A DNA stretch of 64,000 nucleotides, from positions 1-64,000 of the forward strand of contig JAZSRC010000054.1 in NCBI GenBank assembly GCA_045538305.1, in the 5' to 3' direction. Made by a program: the position numbers and the translations under genes. The DNA is from SFHK01 sp045538305. Lineage in GTDB: Bacteria > Bacillota > Clostridia > Christensenellales > Aristaeellaceae. Under the pieces are notes generated by a model. The model saw nothing but the letters and a program-made list of their open reading frames with translations. It did not search any database and was not told the DNA's origin. Of the stretch, positions 23,463 through 31,667 are shown one piece after another (position 1 is the stretch's first letter; every line of letters starts with the position of its first letter).

Positions 23463-25064
23463 TTATTCCGCCTTTACCTCTTCGGTTTTCTTGGCGCGGG
23501 GCTTGCGCTTCGGCTTCTCTTCGCCCTCAGCGGCCTCCGCCTTCTTGGCGCGCGGCTTGCGCTTCGGCTTTTCGGGTTCCTCCGCTGCCTTTACCTCTTC
23601 CGCTTTTTCCTCTGCGGCGGGCTTTTCAATGCCCAGCAGGTTTTCATACATTTCCACATACTTAAGCGCCGACTGATCCCAGCCATATTCGCCCGTCATG
23701 GCGCGCTTTGCAATGGACTTGAACAGCTCCGGCTGCTCCTTATACATCTGAACGGCCTTCTCAATGACAAACAGCATATCGTGCGCATTGTAATTGAAGA
23801 AAGAGAATCCGTTGCCTTCGCCGGTAAATTCGTTATAAGCCAATACGGTATCGCGCAGACCGCCCGTTTCGCGAACGATGGGCAGCGTGCCGTACCTGAG
23901 CGAGATCAGCTGCGAAAGGCCACAGGGCTCAAACATGGAGGGCATCAGGAACATGTCCGCGCCCGCATAAATGCGGTGCGCAAGGCGATGGTTCATCTGG
24001 AAGCAGGCGGCAAGGCGGCCGGCATACTTCCACTGCGCCCATCCGAACAGATCCACGTACTTACTTTCGCCCATGCCCAGCACAACCACCTGTGCGCCGG
24101 TGGCCATGATGCCGTCCAGCACGCGCTCTACGAGATCCAGCCCCTTCTGGGAGGAAAGGCGGGTAACCATACCGATGACAGGCGCGTTCGCATCCACGTC
24201 AAGCCCCAGCTCCTTCTGAAGCTCCAGCTTGTTTTCAAGCTTCTTTTCGAAGGTGTCGGCGGTATAGCATACATCGATCAGCGGATCGTTTCCGGGGTTA
24301 TATTCAACGGTGTCAATGCCGTTGAGTATGCCGCTTAAGAACTGTGCGCGGGAACGGAGCAGACCGTCCAGGCGTTCGCCATAATAGGGCGACAGAATTT
24401 CCTGCGAATAGGTGGGGGAAACGGTGGTGATGCGATCGGCAAATACCAGACCGCCCTTGATAAAGGAAGCCTGTCCGTAGAATTCCAGATTGTCGGCGGT
24501 ATACGCCCAATCGCCCAGCGACAGGAGCTCTTCGGTCATATCAATGGGATAAATGCCCTGGAACTGCAGGTTATGAATGGTGAATACGGTTTTAATGTCC
24601 TTATACAGCTTGAGCGACTGATACTGCGCCTTGAAAAGCACCGGTATCAGGCCGGTCTGCCAGTCGTGGCAATGCAGCACGTCGGGCACAAAGTCGATTT
24701 TGGAAAGGCTTTCCAGAACCGCCTTAGAGAAATACGCGAATCTTTCGCCCTCATCCCCGCCGTTCCCGTAAATATAGTCGCGGCCGAAATACTGCTCGTT
24801 GTCGATAAAGTAGAAGGTTACGCCGTTTTGCACAAGCTTCTCAATGCCGACATACTGGCGGCGCCAGCCGAGATTGATGTAGAAATAGGTTACATGCTCC
24901 AGCCTGTCCTTTACGTCCTGCGAAATGGCACGGTACAGGGGCAGAATTACGCGGATATCGACGCCGGTTTTAATCATTTCCAGCGGCAGCGCGCCGATTA
25001 CGTCCGCCAGGCCTCCGGTTTTTACAAACGGCATGCATTCGGAGGCCGCAAACAGAATTTTCAT
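23463..25064 (-). CDS. glgA: Glycogen synthase GlgA with basic C-terminal tail
   Basis: GT5 enzyme that adds glucose from ADP-glucose to the growing alpha-1,4 glucan. 533 residues. The N-terminal ADP-glucose site KTGGLADVIGALP is at residues ~16-28, with HCHDWQTGLIPV near 125 and the C-terminal GT-B motif PSMFEPCGLSQLISLRYGTLPIV (split here: PSMFEPCGLSQ) near 375. Normal GlgA ends about residue 480; here ~50 extra residues of Lys, Ala, Glu and Pro include two copies of EKPKRKPRAKK (about 498-508 and 517-527). AAGGAGGG precedes the ATG. Last gene of glgC-glgD-glgA. Confidence 0.93.
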   Translation of the reverse strand: MKILFAASECMPFVKTGGLADVIGALPLEMIKTGVDIRVILPLYRAISQDVKDRLEHVTYFYINLGWRRQYVGIEKLVQNGVTFYFIDNEQYFGRDYIYGNGGDEGERFAYFSKAVLESLSKIDFVPDVLHCHDWQTGLIPVLFKAQYQSLKLYKDIKTVFTIHNLQFQGIYPIDMTEELLSLGDWAYTADNLEFYGQASFIKGGLVFADRITTVSPTYSQEILSPYYGERLDGLLRSRAQFLSGILNGIDTVEYNPGNDPLIDVCYTADTFEKKLENKLELQKELGLDVDANAPVIGMVTRLSSQKGLDLVERVLDGIMATGAQVVVLGMGESKYVDLFGWAQWKYAGRLAACFQMNHRLAHRIYAGADMFLMPSMFEPCGLSQLISLRYGTLPIVRETGGLRDTVLAYNEFTGEGNGFSFFNYNAHDMLFVIEKAVQMYKEQPELFKSIAKRAMTGEYGWDQSALKYVEMYENLLGIEKPAAEEKAEEVKAAEEPEKPKRKPRAKKAEAAEGEEKPKRKPRAKKTEEVKAE

Positions 25065-25087
25065 AGAAAATACCCTCCTTCGGGAAA

Positions 25088-26221
25088 CTACAGCGTTACG
25101 TTTTTACCGATTACGATGGGATACTGCTTGGGTCCGATCAGCCGTCCGCCGTTTAACAGGGTTACGTCCTTATCCAGTATGACGTTTTCCAGCTCGACGT
25201 CCTTGCCGATATCGGCGTCCTGCATGATAATGCAGCCCTTAAGCGTTGCGCCCTTTGCTACATGTACGCCGCGGAACAGCACACAGTTTTCAACCGTGCC
25301 CTCGATTACGCAGCCATCGGCAACCAGAGAATTCGTTACCTTTGCGCCGGGCAGATACTTGGCAGGCGCATCGTCGCGCGTTTTGGTGAAAACGGGGTTT
25401 ACGCTGAAGAATTCCTTGCGCACATCCGCATTCAGCAGATCCATATTCATGTGGTAATAGCTCTTGATGGTTTCGATGCGGCGGCAATATCCGTTAAACG
25501 GATAGCCCATTACGCGCATCATGCCGCTTTTGACATATTCCTGAAGAACGTCGCGGTTCAGGTCGTGCATACCGTGAGAGAAGGCCTGATCGGCAAGGTG
25601 CATAAGCAGCGTGCGCTTCATGAGCACGACGTCCATAAGAACATTAGGATAACTGGCGGCGTTGGGGTTAATTTCCATATCGGTGACGACACCCTCTTCA
25701 TTCACGTTTACAAACGCGCGGGGGTCTTTCGAAGAGGCGGAATAGTCGAACGTTACGGGATCGTACTTTGTGTACATAACGGTAACGTCGGCATTGCTGT
25801 TGATATGCTTTTCAAACATATCATCAAAGCGGGCGTTGAAAATCATGCGGCCGCCCATCAGAAGCACCAGTTCCTGCTTGGATCTTCTCAGGTAATCCAG
25901 ATTTTCGCGGAGCGCATCCATAACGCCCTGATATCCGTTTGCGCCGTCGTTTCCGCGCGGCGGCAGGATGAAAAGGCCGTTATTGCGGGTATGCAGATCC
26001 CATGCCTTACCGGTTTCCAGATGATCCATCAGGGAATGATAATTGCCCTGCATCAGTACGCCAACGTTTCTCACGCCGCTGTTTACAAGGCTTGAAAGCA
26101 GAAAGTCCACCAGGCGATAGCGCGCCGCTACCGGGAGAGCCGCTACGGAACGATTGGCGGTCAGTTCACGCAGGCTCAGTTCGCTGCGCGAGGTGTAGAG
26201 AATGCCCATTACGTCCTTCAT
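25088..26221 (-). CDS. glgD: Glucose-1-phosphate adenylyltransferase, GlgD subunit
   Basis: 377 residues; regulatory, largely non-catalytic partner of GlgC in Firmicutes ADP-glucose pyrophosphorylase. The N-terminus has the GlgD pattern MGILYTSRSELSLRELTANRSVAALP in place of the GGxGxRL nucleotide loop (residues ~5-30), which fits the reduced catalytic role. The C-terminal half is a left-handed beta helix of hexapeptide repeats (VADGCVIEGTVENCVLFRGV). The start lies one base after the glgC stop, so the two subunits are coupled and probably made in equal amounts. Spacing to glgA is 23 bases. Confidence 0.93.
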   Translation of the reverse strand: MKDVMGILYTSRSELSLRELTANRSVAALPVAARYRLVDFLLSSLVNSGVRNVGVLMQGNYHSLMDHLETGKAWDLHTRNNGLFILPPRGNDGANGYQGVMDALRENLDYLRRSKQELVLLMGGRMIFNARFDDMFEKHINSNADVTVMYTKYDPVTFDYSASSKDPRAFVNVNEEGVVTDMEINPNAASYPNVLMDVVLMKRTLLMHLADQAFSHGMHDLNRDVLQEYVKSGMMRVMGYPFNGYCRRIETIKSYYHMNMDLLNADVRKEFFSVNPVFTKTRDDAPAKYLPGAKVTNSLVADGCVIEGTVENCVLFRGVHVAKGATLKGCIIMQDADIGKDVELENVILDKDVTLLNGGRLIGPKQYPIVIGKNVTL

Positions 26222-26222
26222 T

Positions 26223-27413
26223 TCAGCGCGCCTCCTTCAGTGAATCGTTGTCAACCTGCTCGCCGGCCTTAACCACAAAGCCCGCGGGCAAAACTGTATC
26301 CTGTCCAACCAGAGCAATCAGGCCGGTTTCTTCGCCAACTACGCAGTTTTCCGAAACCGTGGTGCCCTCCGCAACGATTGCGCGGCGCACGACCGCACCG
26401 GCCTTTACAACACAGCCGGGCATGATCACGCTGTCTTCCACCACTGCGCCGTCTTCAACGGATACGCCCGCGAAAATGACGCTGCCTTTGACGGTTCCGT
26501 ATACCTCGCAGCCCTCGGTGATGAGGCTGTTTTCAACAACCGCCTTTTCGCCAATGAAATGCGGCGGCATGATGGGACTTCTGGCATAAACGCTCCACCT
26601 GTGATCATCCAGATCAAACTCCGGCGGATTCTTCAGAAGGTCCATATGGGCCTCCCACAGGCTTTCGATGGTGCCTACATCCTTCCAGTAATCCTTGAAG
26701 GCGTGGGCAAACAGCCTGCAGCCGTCGTTCAGCATGTTCGGAATGATGTTCTTTCCGAAGTCGTTTTTGCTGTTGGGATTCTCGTTATCCTCAACAAGAT
26801 ATTTTTTCAGAATCTGCCAGTTGAAGATGTAAACGCCCATAGACGCCAGATTGCTCTTGGGCTTGGCGGGTTTTTCCTCAAATTCGGTGATGCGGCCGCT
26901 TTCATCGGTGTTCATGATGCCAAAGGACGGCGCAACCTCCCACGGAACGGGACGCACGGCGATGGTGATATCTGCTTCGTTCGCGATATGAGAATCCAGC
27001 ATTTTGGCATAATCCATCTTATAAATATGATCGCCCGAAAGGATCAGAACATATTCGGGATCATACTGCTCGATAAACGCCAGATTCTGGTAAATGGCGT
27101 TTGCAGTACCGGAATACCACCGGCCTTCCTTGCCGCGAACATACGGAGGCAATACAAATACGCCGCCGCCCGACAGGTCAAGATCCCACGGCTGGCCGGA
27201 GCCGATATATCGGTTCAGCTCCAAAGGCTGATACTGCGTAAGCACGCCTACGGTATCAATGCCTGAATTTGTACAGTTCGACAGCGGAAAATCTATAATG
27301 CGATACCGACCGCCAAAAGGAACAGCCGGCTTTGCCATAATCTTCGTAAGAAGTCCAAGGCGCGAGCCCTGTCCGCCAGCCAGCAACATTGCGATCATTT
27401 GTTTCTTTCCCAT
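26223..27413 (-). CDS. glgC: Glucose-1-phosphate adenylyltransferase GlgC
   Basis: Makes ADP-glucose from ATP and glucose 1-phosphate, the committed step of glycogen synthesis. 396 residues from ATG 27413 (MGKKQMIAML); an in-frame GTG four codons earlier is inside the ribosome site AGGGAG. The nucleotide loop LLAGGQGSRLGLLTK is at ~8-22, YSGTANAIYQN near 105, SGDHIYKMDY near 130, and FEEKPAKPKS near 185-195; a beta-helix C-terminal domain follows. First gene of glgC-D-A; two near-identical -10 boxes lie just upstream. Confidence 0.95.
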   Translation of the reverse strand: MGKKQMIAMLLAGGQGSRLGLLTKIMAKPAVPFGGRYRIIDFPLSNCTNSGIDTVGVLTQYQPLELNRYIGSGQPWDLDLSGGGVFVLPPYVRGKEGRWYSGTANAIYQNLAFIEQYDPEYVLILSGDHIYKMDYAKMLDSHIANEADITIAVRPVPWEVAPSFGIMNTDESGRITEFEEKPAKPKSNLASMGVYIFNWQILKKYLVEDNENPNSKNDFGKNIIPNMLNDGCRLFAHAFKDYWKDVGTIESLWEAHMDLLKNPPEFDLDDHRWSVYARSPIMPPHFIGEKAVVENSLITEGCEVYGTVKGSVIFAGVSVEDGAVVEDSVIMPGCVVKAGAVVRRAIVAEGTTVSENCVVGEETGLIALVGQDTVLPAGFVVKAGEQVDNDSLKEAR

Positions 27414-27434
27414 GTTACCGATCACTCCCTGCCT

Positions 27435-27463
27435 ATTATACTCATAAACCTACTACCATTATA
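27435..27463 (-). promoter_or_regulatory. Tandem -10 boxes before glgC
   Basis: Leftward, GAGTATAAT occurs at 27466-27458 and again at 27443-27435, 23 bases apart. Neither has a good -35 hexamer. The second box is 22 bases before the GlgC ATG, leaving a very short leader. Confidence 0.5.
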
Positions 27464-27557
27464 CTCGAAACTTAATAAAAAAGCCATACTGAAAATGAAT
27501 TATCTTTATAAAAATCATCAAATTACCGACAAAATGCCCTGTAATTCACCCGATTTT

Positions 27558-28211
27558 TTAGGCTTCGTACCCTTTTTGTATAAACAGATTTTTCATTTTG
27601 GAATGTTTTTGTCCGGTAATCCAGTCTACATCGTCGGTGAGCCAGTCCATAATTTCAAGCTGTCTGGTTTCCCACGCGATTGTAGATTGCTTCTCTTCCT
27701 CGGTTTCTTCATGATCAAATGCGCGCACCAGCTCGCAATAGCCGAAAATGAACGTGTCCTTCGCGCACCAGATGGTAAAATTGCTCTCGGCATGATCGAC
27801 GCCCTCCGCTTCTCTGGCATCGATCAAATCCTGATGCCGCCTTTTGTATTCCTCGGCGCAGCCGTTCTTCAGGCGCGTAGCGAATACACGGCGGCGGATT
27901 TCCGTTTTGTCGTCATGCACTTTGCCGATATCATGATACATAAGGCGCATATCACCGGGTCGGGCGACAAAATCCGCAGCTTGATAAAGCTCATATTCAA
28001 AGGGAGAGATAACGTCCTTCAGGGAATACTCGCTGTCGTCCTCAAACTCGGCATATATATACGCATAGCTTTCAACCGCCCAGATCGACGCGTTTTTCGC
28101 GCCTACCTTATTCAAACGATTTTCAATGCCAAATCGGTAGTCGCGCACGGCGTTTGCAAATGTTTCCGCCATGCCAAACCGGATTTCCAGCATACAGGCT
28201 TCTCGCTTCAT
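27558..28211 (-). CDS. Two-domain L-rhamnose-mutarotase-like protein
   Basis: 217 residues, about twice the ~105-residue RhaM family. The second half (~105-200) has the RhaM signature RRVFATRLKNGCAEEYKRRHQ, with the Tyr and His of YxxxH kept, and TIWCAKDTFIFGYCEL then WETRQLEIMDWL at the end. The first half (~1-100) repeats the same ferredoxin-like layout (REACMLEIRFG, NRLNKVGAKNASIWAV, YIYAEFEDD) but lacks the YxxxH pair. It may be an intramolecular dimer replacing the usual homodimer. GGGAGG precedes the ATG. Standing alone after glgC; no rhamnose genes are in the window. Confidence 0.6.
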   Translation of the reverse strand: MKREACMLEIRFGMAETFANAVRDYRFGIENRLNKVGAKNASIWAVESYAYIYAEFEDDSEYSLKDVISPFEYELYQAADFVARPGDMRLMYHDIGKVHDDKTEIRRRVFATRLKNGCAEEYKRRHQDLIDAREAEGVDHAESNFTIWCAKDTFIFGYCELVRAFDHEETEEEKQSTIAWETRQLEIMDWLTDDVDWITGQKHSKMKNLFIQKGYEA

Positions 28212-28248
28212 TGATTTTTCCTCCCGAAACTATTATATATATTCGTTT

Positions 28249-29154
28249 TTATCGCCGTCCGGCGCCGCCGCCTCTGCTGCTGCCTCCTCCGCCCCGGGAG
28301 CTTCCAAAGCTGCTCCGGGAGCCCGAATATCCGCCTGACCGGGATGAATATGAAGATCCTCCTCTGAAGGAAGAGCCTCTGCCCCAGCTGTTATGCGGAT
28401 AATGATGTCCGCCAAAGGAGCGGTGCGTCCAGATTGATCGCCCTACAGGGTTGCCGCCCCTCGCCTCGATCATTGCCCTTTTCGCTAATGCCATTAAGAG
28501 AAAAATAGCGCCGAGAAACAAAACGCCGAGAATGAAATCACCGAGTTCGTGCTCCTTTTCTTTTGCCGGCGCGTTTTTATCAGAATTGTAAGCGGAAGAC
28601 TGCTGCTCATTAAAGGAATCAAGCAGCTGCTCTCCGCCCGTGAGCGTCAGGTTCAGCCCGTAATGGCTGCTGATTTTCTGAAACAGCGCCCCAAAGATCT
28701 TTCCGGCGCCTGCATCATAATCCTTTTTGGCAAAATCGGGTTCCAGATATGTGTCCAACAGCAGCTGAAGGGTACCGGCGTCTATGATGCGCTCCGTTCC
28801 CGTACCACGCGAAGCGTAATACGTATCCTCCTGAATTGCCATTACCAGCATAATGCCGTTGTCTTTGTCCTTGTCACCCACACCCCATTCGTTCATGAGG
28901 GCATAGGCATAGTCGTCCACCTGCATACCACTCAGATTATTGACCACAACGATTGCAATCTGAGCGCCGCAGGCATCTTCCAGCGATTCATTATTAAAGA
29001 GAATAAATGCTTCGGTTTCCCGCGTCAATACGCCCGGCTGATCCAGATAATAGAATTCTTCGCCCGGCGACGGCAGCTTCACAGAAGCCTGACAGACAGA
29101 CAGCAGCATGAAGGAAATGCATAACACCAATGCACGCATCACGAATTTTTTCAT
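28249..29154 (-). CDS. TPM-domain protein (YgcG family), secreted/membrane-anchored
   Basis: 301 residues. A signal peptide (residues 1-~23, ending VCQA) leads into a TPM domain (~35-175: FYYLDQPGVLTRETEAFI, QIAIVVVNNLSGMQVDDYA, DNGIMLVMAIQEDTYYASRGTG). A transmembrane helix follows near 207-225 (FILGVLFLGAIFLLMALA), and the tail is a low-complexity Ser-Gly-Arg-rich stretch. The fold has been linked to phosphatase activity and to envelope repair in other bacteria. It begins inside the stop of the LemA-like gene (4-base overlap). Last gene of a four-gene unit with telA and xpaC. Confidence 0.85.
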   Translation of the reverse strand: MKKFVMRALVLCISFMLLSVCQASVKLPSPGEEFYYLDQPGVLTRETEAFILFNNESLEDACGAQIAIVVVNNLSGMQVDDYAYALMNEWGVGDKDKDNGIMLVMAIQEDTYYASRGTGTERIIDAGTLQLLLDTYLEPDFAKKDYDAGAGKIFGALFQKISSHYGLNLTLTGGEQLLDSFNEQQSSAYNSDKNAPAKEKEHELGDFILGVLFLGAIFLLMALAKRAMIEARGGNPVGRSIWTHRSFGGHHYPHNSWGRGSSFRGGSSYSSRSGGYSGSRSSFGSSRGGGGSSRGGGAGRR

Positions 29155-29723
29155 TTTTCTCCTCCGGTGGGCAGCGGATCCGCTCCCGTCAATGCCGCAA
29201 ACAGGGACGCCGGGAAAGCGCTCCTTCTTTGATTGAATTCATCTGCCAAAGAAAAGTATTCGTCCTTTTCAATGGTGTTTGAAGCGCTTCGGATATTCGC
29301 CGAGGCAGCGCGCGCCGTATTCAGCGCTTCCTCCGGCGGCGACGACTGCGCAAGCTTCTGATACACCTTTTCAGCCAAAAGCGGCAGCGTGGAATACGCC
29401 TCAAACATGTCCGTCGGATCGGACGCCGACAAAAGCTTTTCACAGAGCGTTTCCAGCTGAAGGATGTCCTCATCATCCTCGCCAATCACGGGCGCGGCGA
29501 CGGCCGAAAGTATATTCGCATTCTCCGCGGCGGACCGGAGATCCGTGTATACGGATAGCGTTCCGCTCTCGTGGACGCCCCTTCTGAACACCTCAAGCGC
29601 TTCATTTCTGAGCGAATTCAGCTTTACAGGCCCCATAACAAACAGGGAGAACACAATGCATACGGCCAGTGCGAGCCAGGCAATTTTACGATTTTCCCAA
29701 ATATTCTTCGGCTTTACAGTCAT
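29151..29723 (-). CDS. LemA-like membrane protein
   Basis: 190 residues. One transmembrane helix (~12-31, IAWLALAVCIVFSLFVMGPV) then a helical extracytoplasmic domain. The end DEYFSLADEFNQRRSAFPASLFAAL has the FN-x-x-x-x-FP pattern with which LemA proteins finish (split: ADEFNQRRSAFPASL). Overall similarity is weak, so this is a divergent LemA relative at best. LemA and TPM genes are often neighbours, which supports the call. It follows telA by 23 bases and overlaps the TPM gene by 4. Confidence 0.55.
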   Translation of the reverse strand: MTVKPKNIWENRKIAWLALAVCIVFSLFVMGPVKLNSLRNEALEVFRRGVHESGTLSVYTDLRSAAENANILSAVAAPVIGEDDEDILQLETLCEKLLSASDPTDMFEAYSTLPLLAEKVYQKLAQSSPPEEALNTARAASANIRSASNTIEKDEYFSLADEFNQRRSAFPASLFAALTGADPLPTGGEK

Positions 29724-29746
29724 GCATCCATTCCTTTCCGCATCTG

Positions 29747-30877
29747 TCAGCGGTACTCAAGCAGCTTTTTCTTGAGCTCATTTTCGATATTGGTCAGCTC
29801 CGCCTCCGCAGCGCGGCGCTTTTCACGGCCCTCGCGCTGGATAGCCATTACCTCGTCCATCGTCTGAATGAGCATCTGATTGGTGTACGTCAGGGTTTCG
29901 ATATCGATAATGCCCCTTTCCGCTTCGCGGGCGGTTTCGGTGGTAGCCATCTTCAGCTTCTCGGCATTCTTCTTGAGCAGCTCATTGGTCAGATCGGTAA
30001 CCGCGCGCTGCGCCTCCATAGCCCTCTGGCTGTGCTCAATGCCCAGCGCCATAACCATCTGGCTCTTCCACAGCGGGATGGTGTTGGCAATGGTAGACTG
30101 AATTTTTTCCGCCATAACGGTATCAGAGGACTGAATCAGCCGGATCTGCGGCGCCATCTGAATGGAAATATTTCTGGTAAGCTCCAGATCATACAGCTTC
30201 TTTTCAAACCTGTCGGCCTTGTCCGCCAGATCCTTCGCTGCCTGCGCATCCTCGGGCAGTCCGGTTCTTTCAGCAAGTGCGCGGGCTTCCTCTACATCCT
30301 TGGCGCGGAATTCCTCCAGCTTCTTTTTGCCAAGCTCAATGTACACGGAAAGCGTTTTAAAGTACACAAGGTTTTCGGCATACAGCTGATCTAACAGAAT
30401 GATATCGTTCAGCAGCTGAATTTTATGAGAAGTCAATACCTTTACGATATCGTCCACGCTTGCAGATGCTTCGTCATAGCGGCCCTTCAGCGTCGCTACG
30501 CGGTCAACCGCCTTTCGGAATAAGCCGAACAGCCCCTTCTTTTCCTCTTCCTCGGCGCTGAAGCCCTTCAGCTGAACAACGAGCTTATTGATCATATCGC
30601 CGGTTTCGCCCAGATCCTTCATGCGAACCTTGTCCAGCGCGGCATCGGAAAATTTGGTAAGGTCCTTCTGAACGGCGGAGCCATAGGCAAACACATCCGT
30701 TGTTTCGCGGATATCGGCTTTTTCCACATCGCGCATGGCGTCATAAATGCTCTTGCGCTCCTTGCTCACCATATCGGCGTCCTGTTTTTCGTCAATTTCA
30801 ATGTTCACGCTCTTCAGCGCTTCTTCAAATTCGGGAATGATCGGAGTTGCCGCAGCATATGCTCTGTTTTCAGACAT
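29747..30877 (-). CDS. telA: TelA-family protein (toxic anion resistance)
   Basis: 376 residues from ATG 30877 (MSENRAY), which follows AAGGGTGGG; the frame extends three codons further. The TelA/YaaN family is nearly all alpha-helical; here the signatures are DLTRNISIQMAPQIRLIQ, ADKIQSTI-like (AEKIQSTIANTIPLWKSQM) and the end with REGREKRRAAEAEL and a Lys-rich finish. TelA proteins are associated with tellurite, nisin and cell-wall antibiotic tolerance, mechanism unknown. xpaC is 49 bases upstream, the same pair as yaaN-xpaC in Bacillus. Confidence 0.92.
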   Translation of the reverse strand: MSENRAYAAATPIIPEFEEALKSVNIEIDEKQDADMVSKERKSIYDAMRDVEKADIRETTDVFAYGSAVQKDLTKFSDAALDKVRMKDLGETGDMINKLVVQLKGFSAEEEEKKGLFGLFRKAVDRVATLKGRYDEASASVDDIVKVLTSHKIQLLNDIILLDQLYAENLVYFKTLSVYIELGKKKLEEFRAKDVEEARALAERTGLPEDAQAAKDLADKADRFEKKLYDLELTRNISIQMAPQIRLIQSSDTVMAEKIQSTIANTIPLWKSQMVMALGIEHSQRAMEAQRAVTDLTNELLKKNAEKLKMATTETAREAERGIIDIETLTYTNQMLIQTMDEVMAIQREGREKRRAAEAELTNIENELKKKLLEYR

Positions 30878-30926
30878 GGTTCCCACCCTTTCAAGATATT
30901 GTCGGTATATTATGGTTCAATTGTCT

Positions 30927-31589
30927 CTACTTACCCTGATTCTGTACAAGCCCTTCGCCCTTCAGCATGGCTTCCATAACGGCGATATCGGTTTTTACAT
31001 CGACGGCCTCGTTTCGGTACATTTTGTCCAGCTGCTTTTCAAAAGCCTGCGCCACCATATCGAGGCTGTCTTCGATGCGGGCGCGGCTTTCCTGAACGTT
31101 TTCGCCCGCGCCGGCGAAGGTTACGTAATTGCTCATCAGCTTTTCAACCGTAGGCAGATAATAGCTTAAAAACGTATATATGCTTCTGCGTTCGGATTCG
31201 TCGCGAAGCGTCTCGTTCAGTATGCCTTCACCCGCGTTTGAAATCCTGGTAAGCGCATTTTTCAGGCGCTCGTCGCCCATTACCTGAGCCGCTTCACGCA
31301 GGCGCTTCACGGTTTCGCGCCCCTCCTCGATCAGCCTATCGATTTCGGCGTCGCCCGTTGAGGTTTTTTCCTCTACTTCAACTATGCGCCCCGGCACAAA
31401 ATGCGAAACCACAAAATAGACGGCGACGGACGAAACGATTTGAAGGAAAATGAAAATCCCCCGATAAATGGGTGAAAACAGACCCCACAGCAGAAATACC
31501 AACGCCGCTGCATATATAGGGACGGCGCTTTTTATGTGCACATGCTTTTTATTTGTTTTTGTATTAATGGCGAACCCCTCCTTCAGCAT
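30927..31589 (-). CDS. xpaC: XpaC-family membrane protein (start codon uncertain)
   Basis: 220 residues if started at ATG 31589. Two hydrophobic spans near 23-62 (YAAALVFLLWGLFSPIY; IFLQIVSSVAVYFVVSHF) precede a cytoplasmic helical domain with DAEIDRLIEEGRETVKRLREAA and FLSYYLPTVEKLMSNY, the pattern of XpaC (called 5-bromo-4-chloroindolyl phosphate hydrolase, real role unclear). The proposed promoter at 31595-31623 would start RNA at about 31588, on top of this ATG. A strong AAGGAGGGG (31583-31575) points instead to an ATT codon at 31568, giving 213 residues. First gene of xpaC-telA-LemA-like-TPM. Confidence 0.82.
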   Translation of the reverse strand: MLKEGFAINTKTNKKHVHIKSAVPIYAAALVFLLWGLFSPIYRGIFIFLQIVSSVAVYFVVSHFVPGRIVEVEEKTSTGDAEIDRLIEEGRETVKRLREAAQVMGDERLKNALTRISNAGEGILNETLRDESERRSIYTFLSYYLPTVEKLMSNYVTFAGAGENVQESRARIEDSLDMVAQAFEKQLDKMYRNEAVDVKTDIAVMEAMLKGEGLVQNQGK

Positions 31590-31594
31590 GATCT

Positions 31595-31623
31595 ATTTTA
31601 TACCTTTTTGAGTATCATCACAA
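31595..31623 (-). promoter_or_regulatory. Promoter of the xpaC-telA operon
   Basis: Leftward: -35 TTGTGA (31618-31623), 17-bp spacer, -10 TAAAAT (31595-31600). Confidence 0.55.
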
Positions 31624-31667
31624 GCAGAATCTCACAAAAACCGCACCTCTGCCTTTGAAAACCGCAA

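Noticed and set aside
23463..23600. GlgA tail as a CRISPR- or tandem-repeat locus
   Set aside because: Only two imperfect copies, in frame and explained as protein-level repeats.
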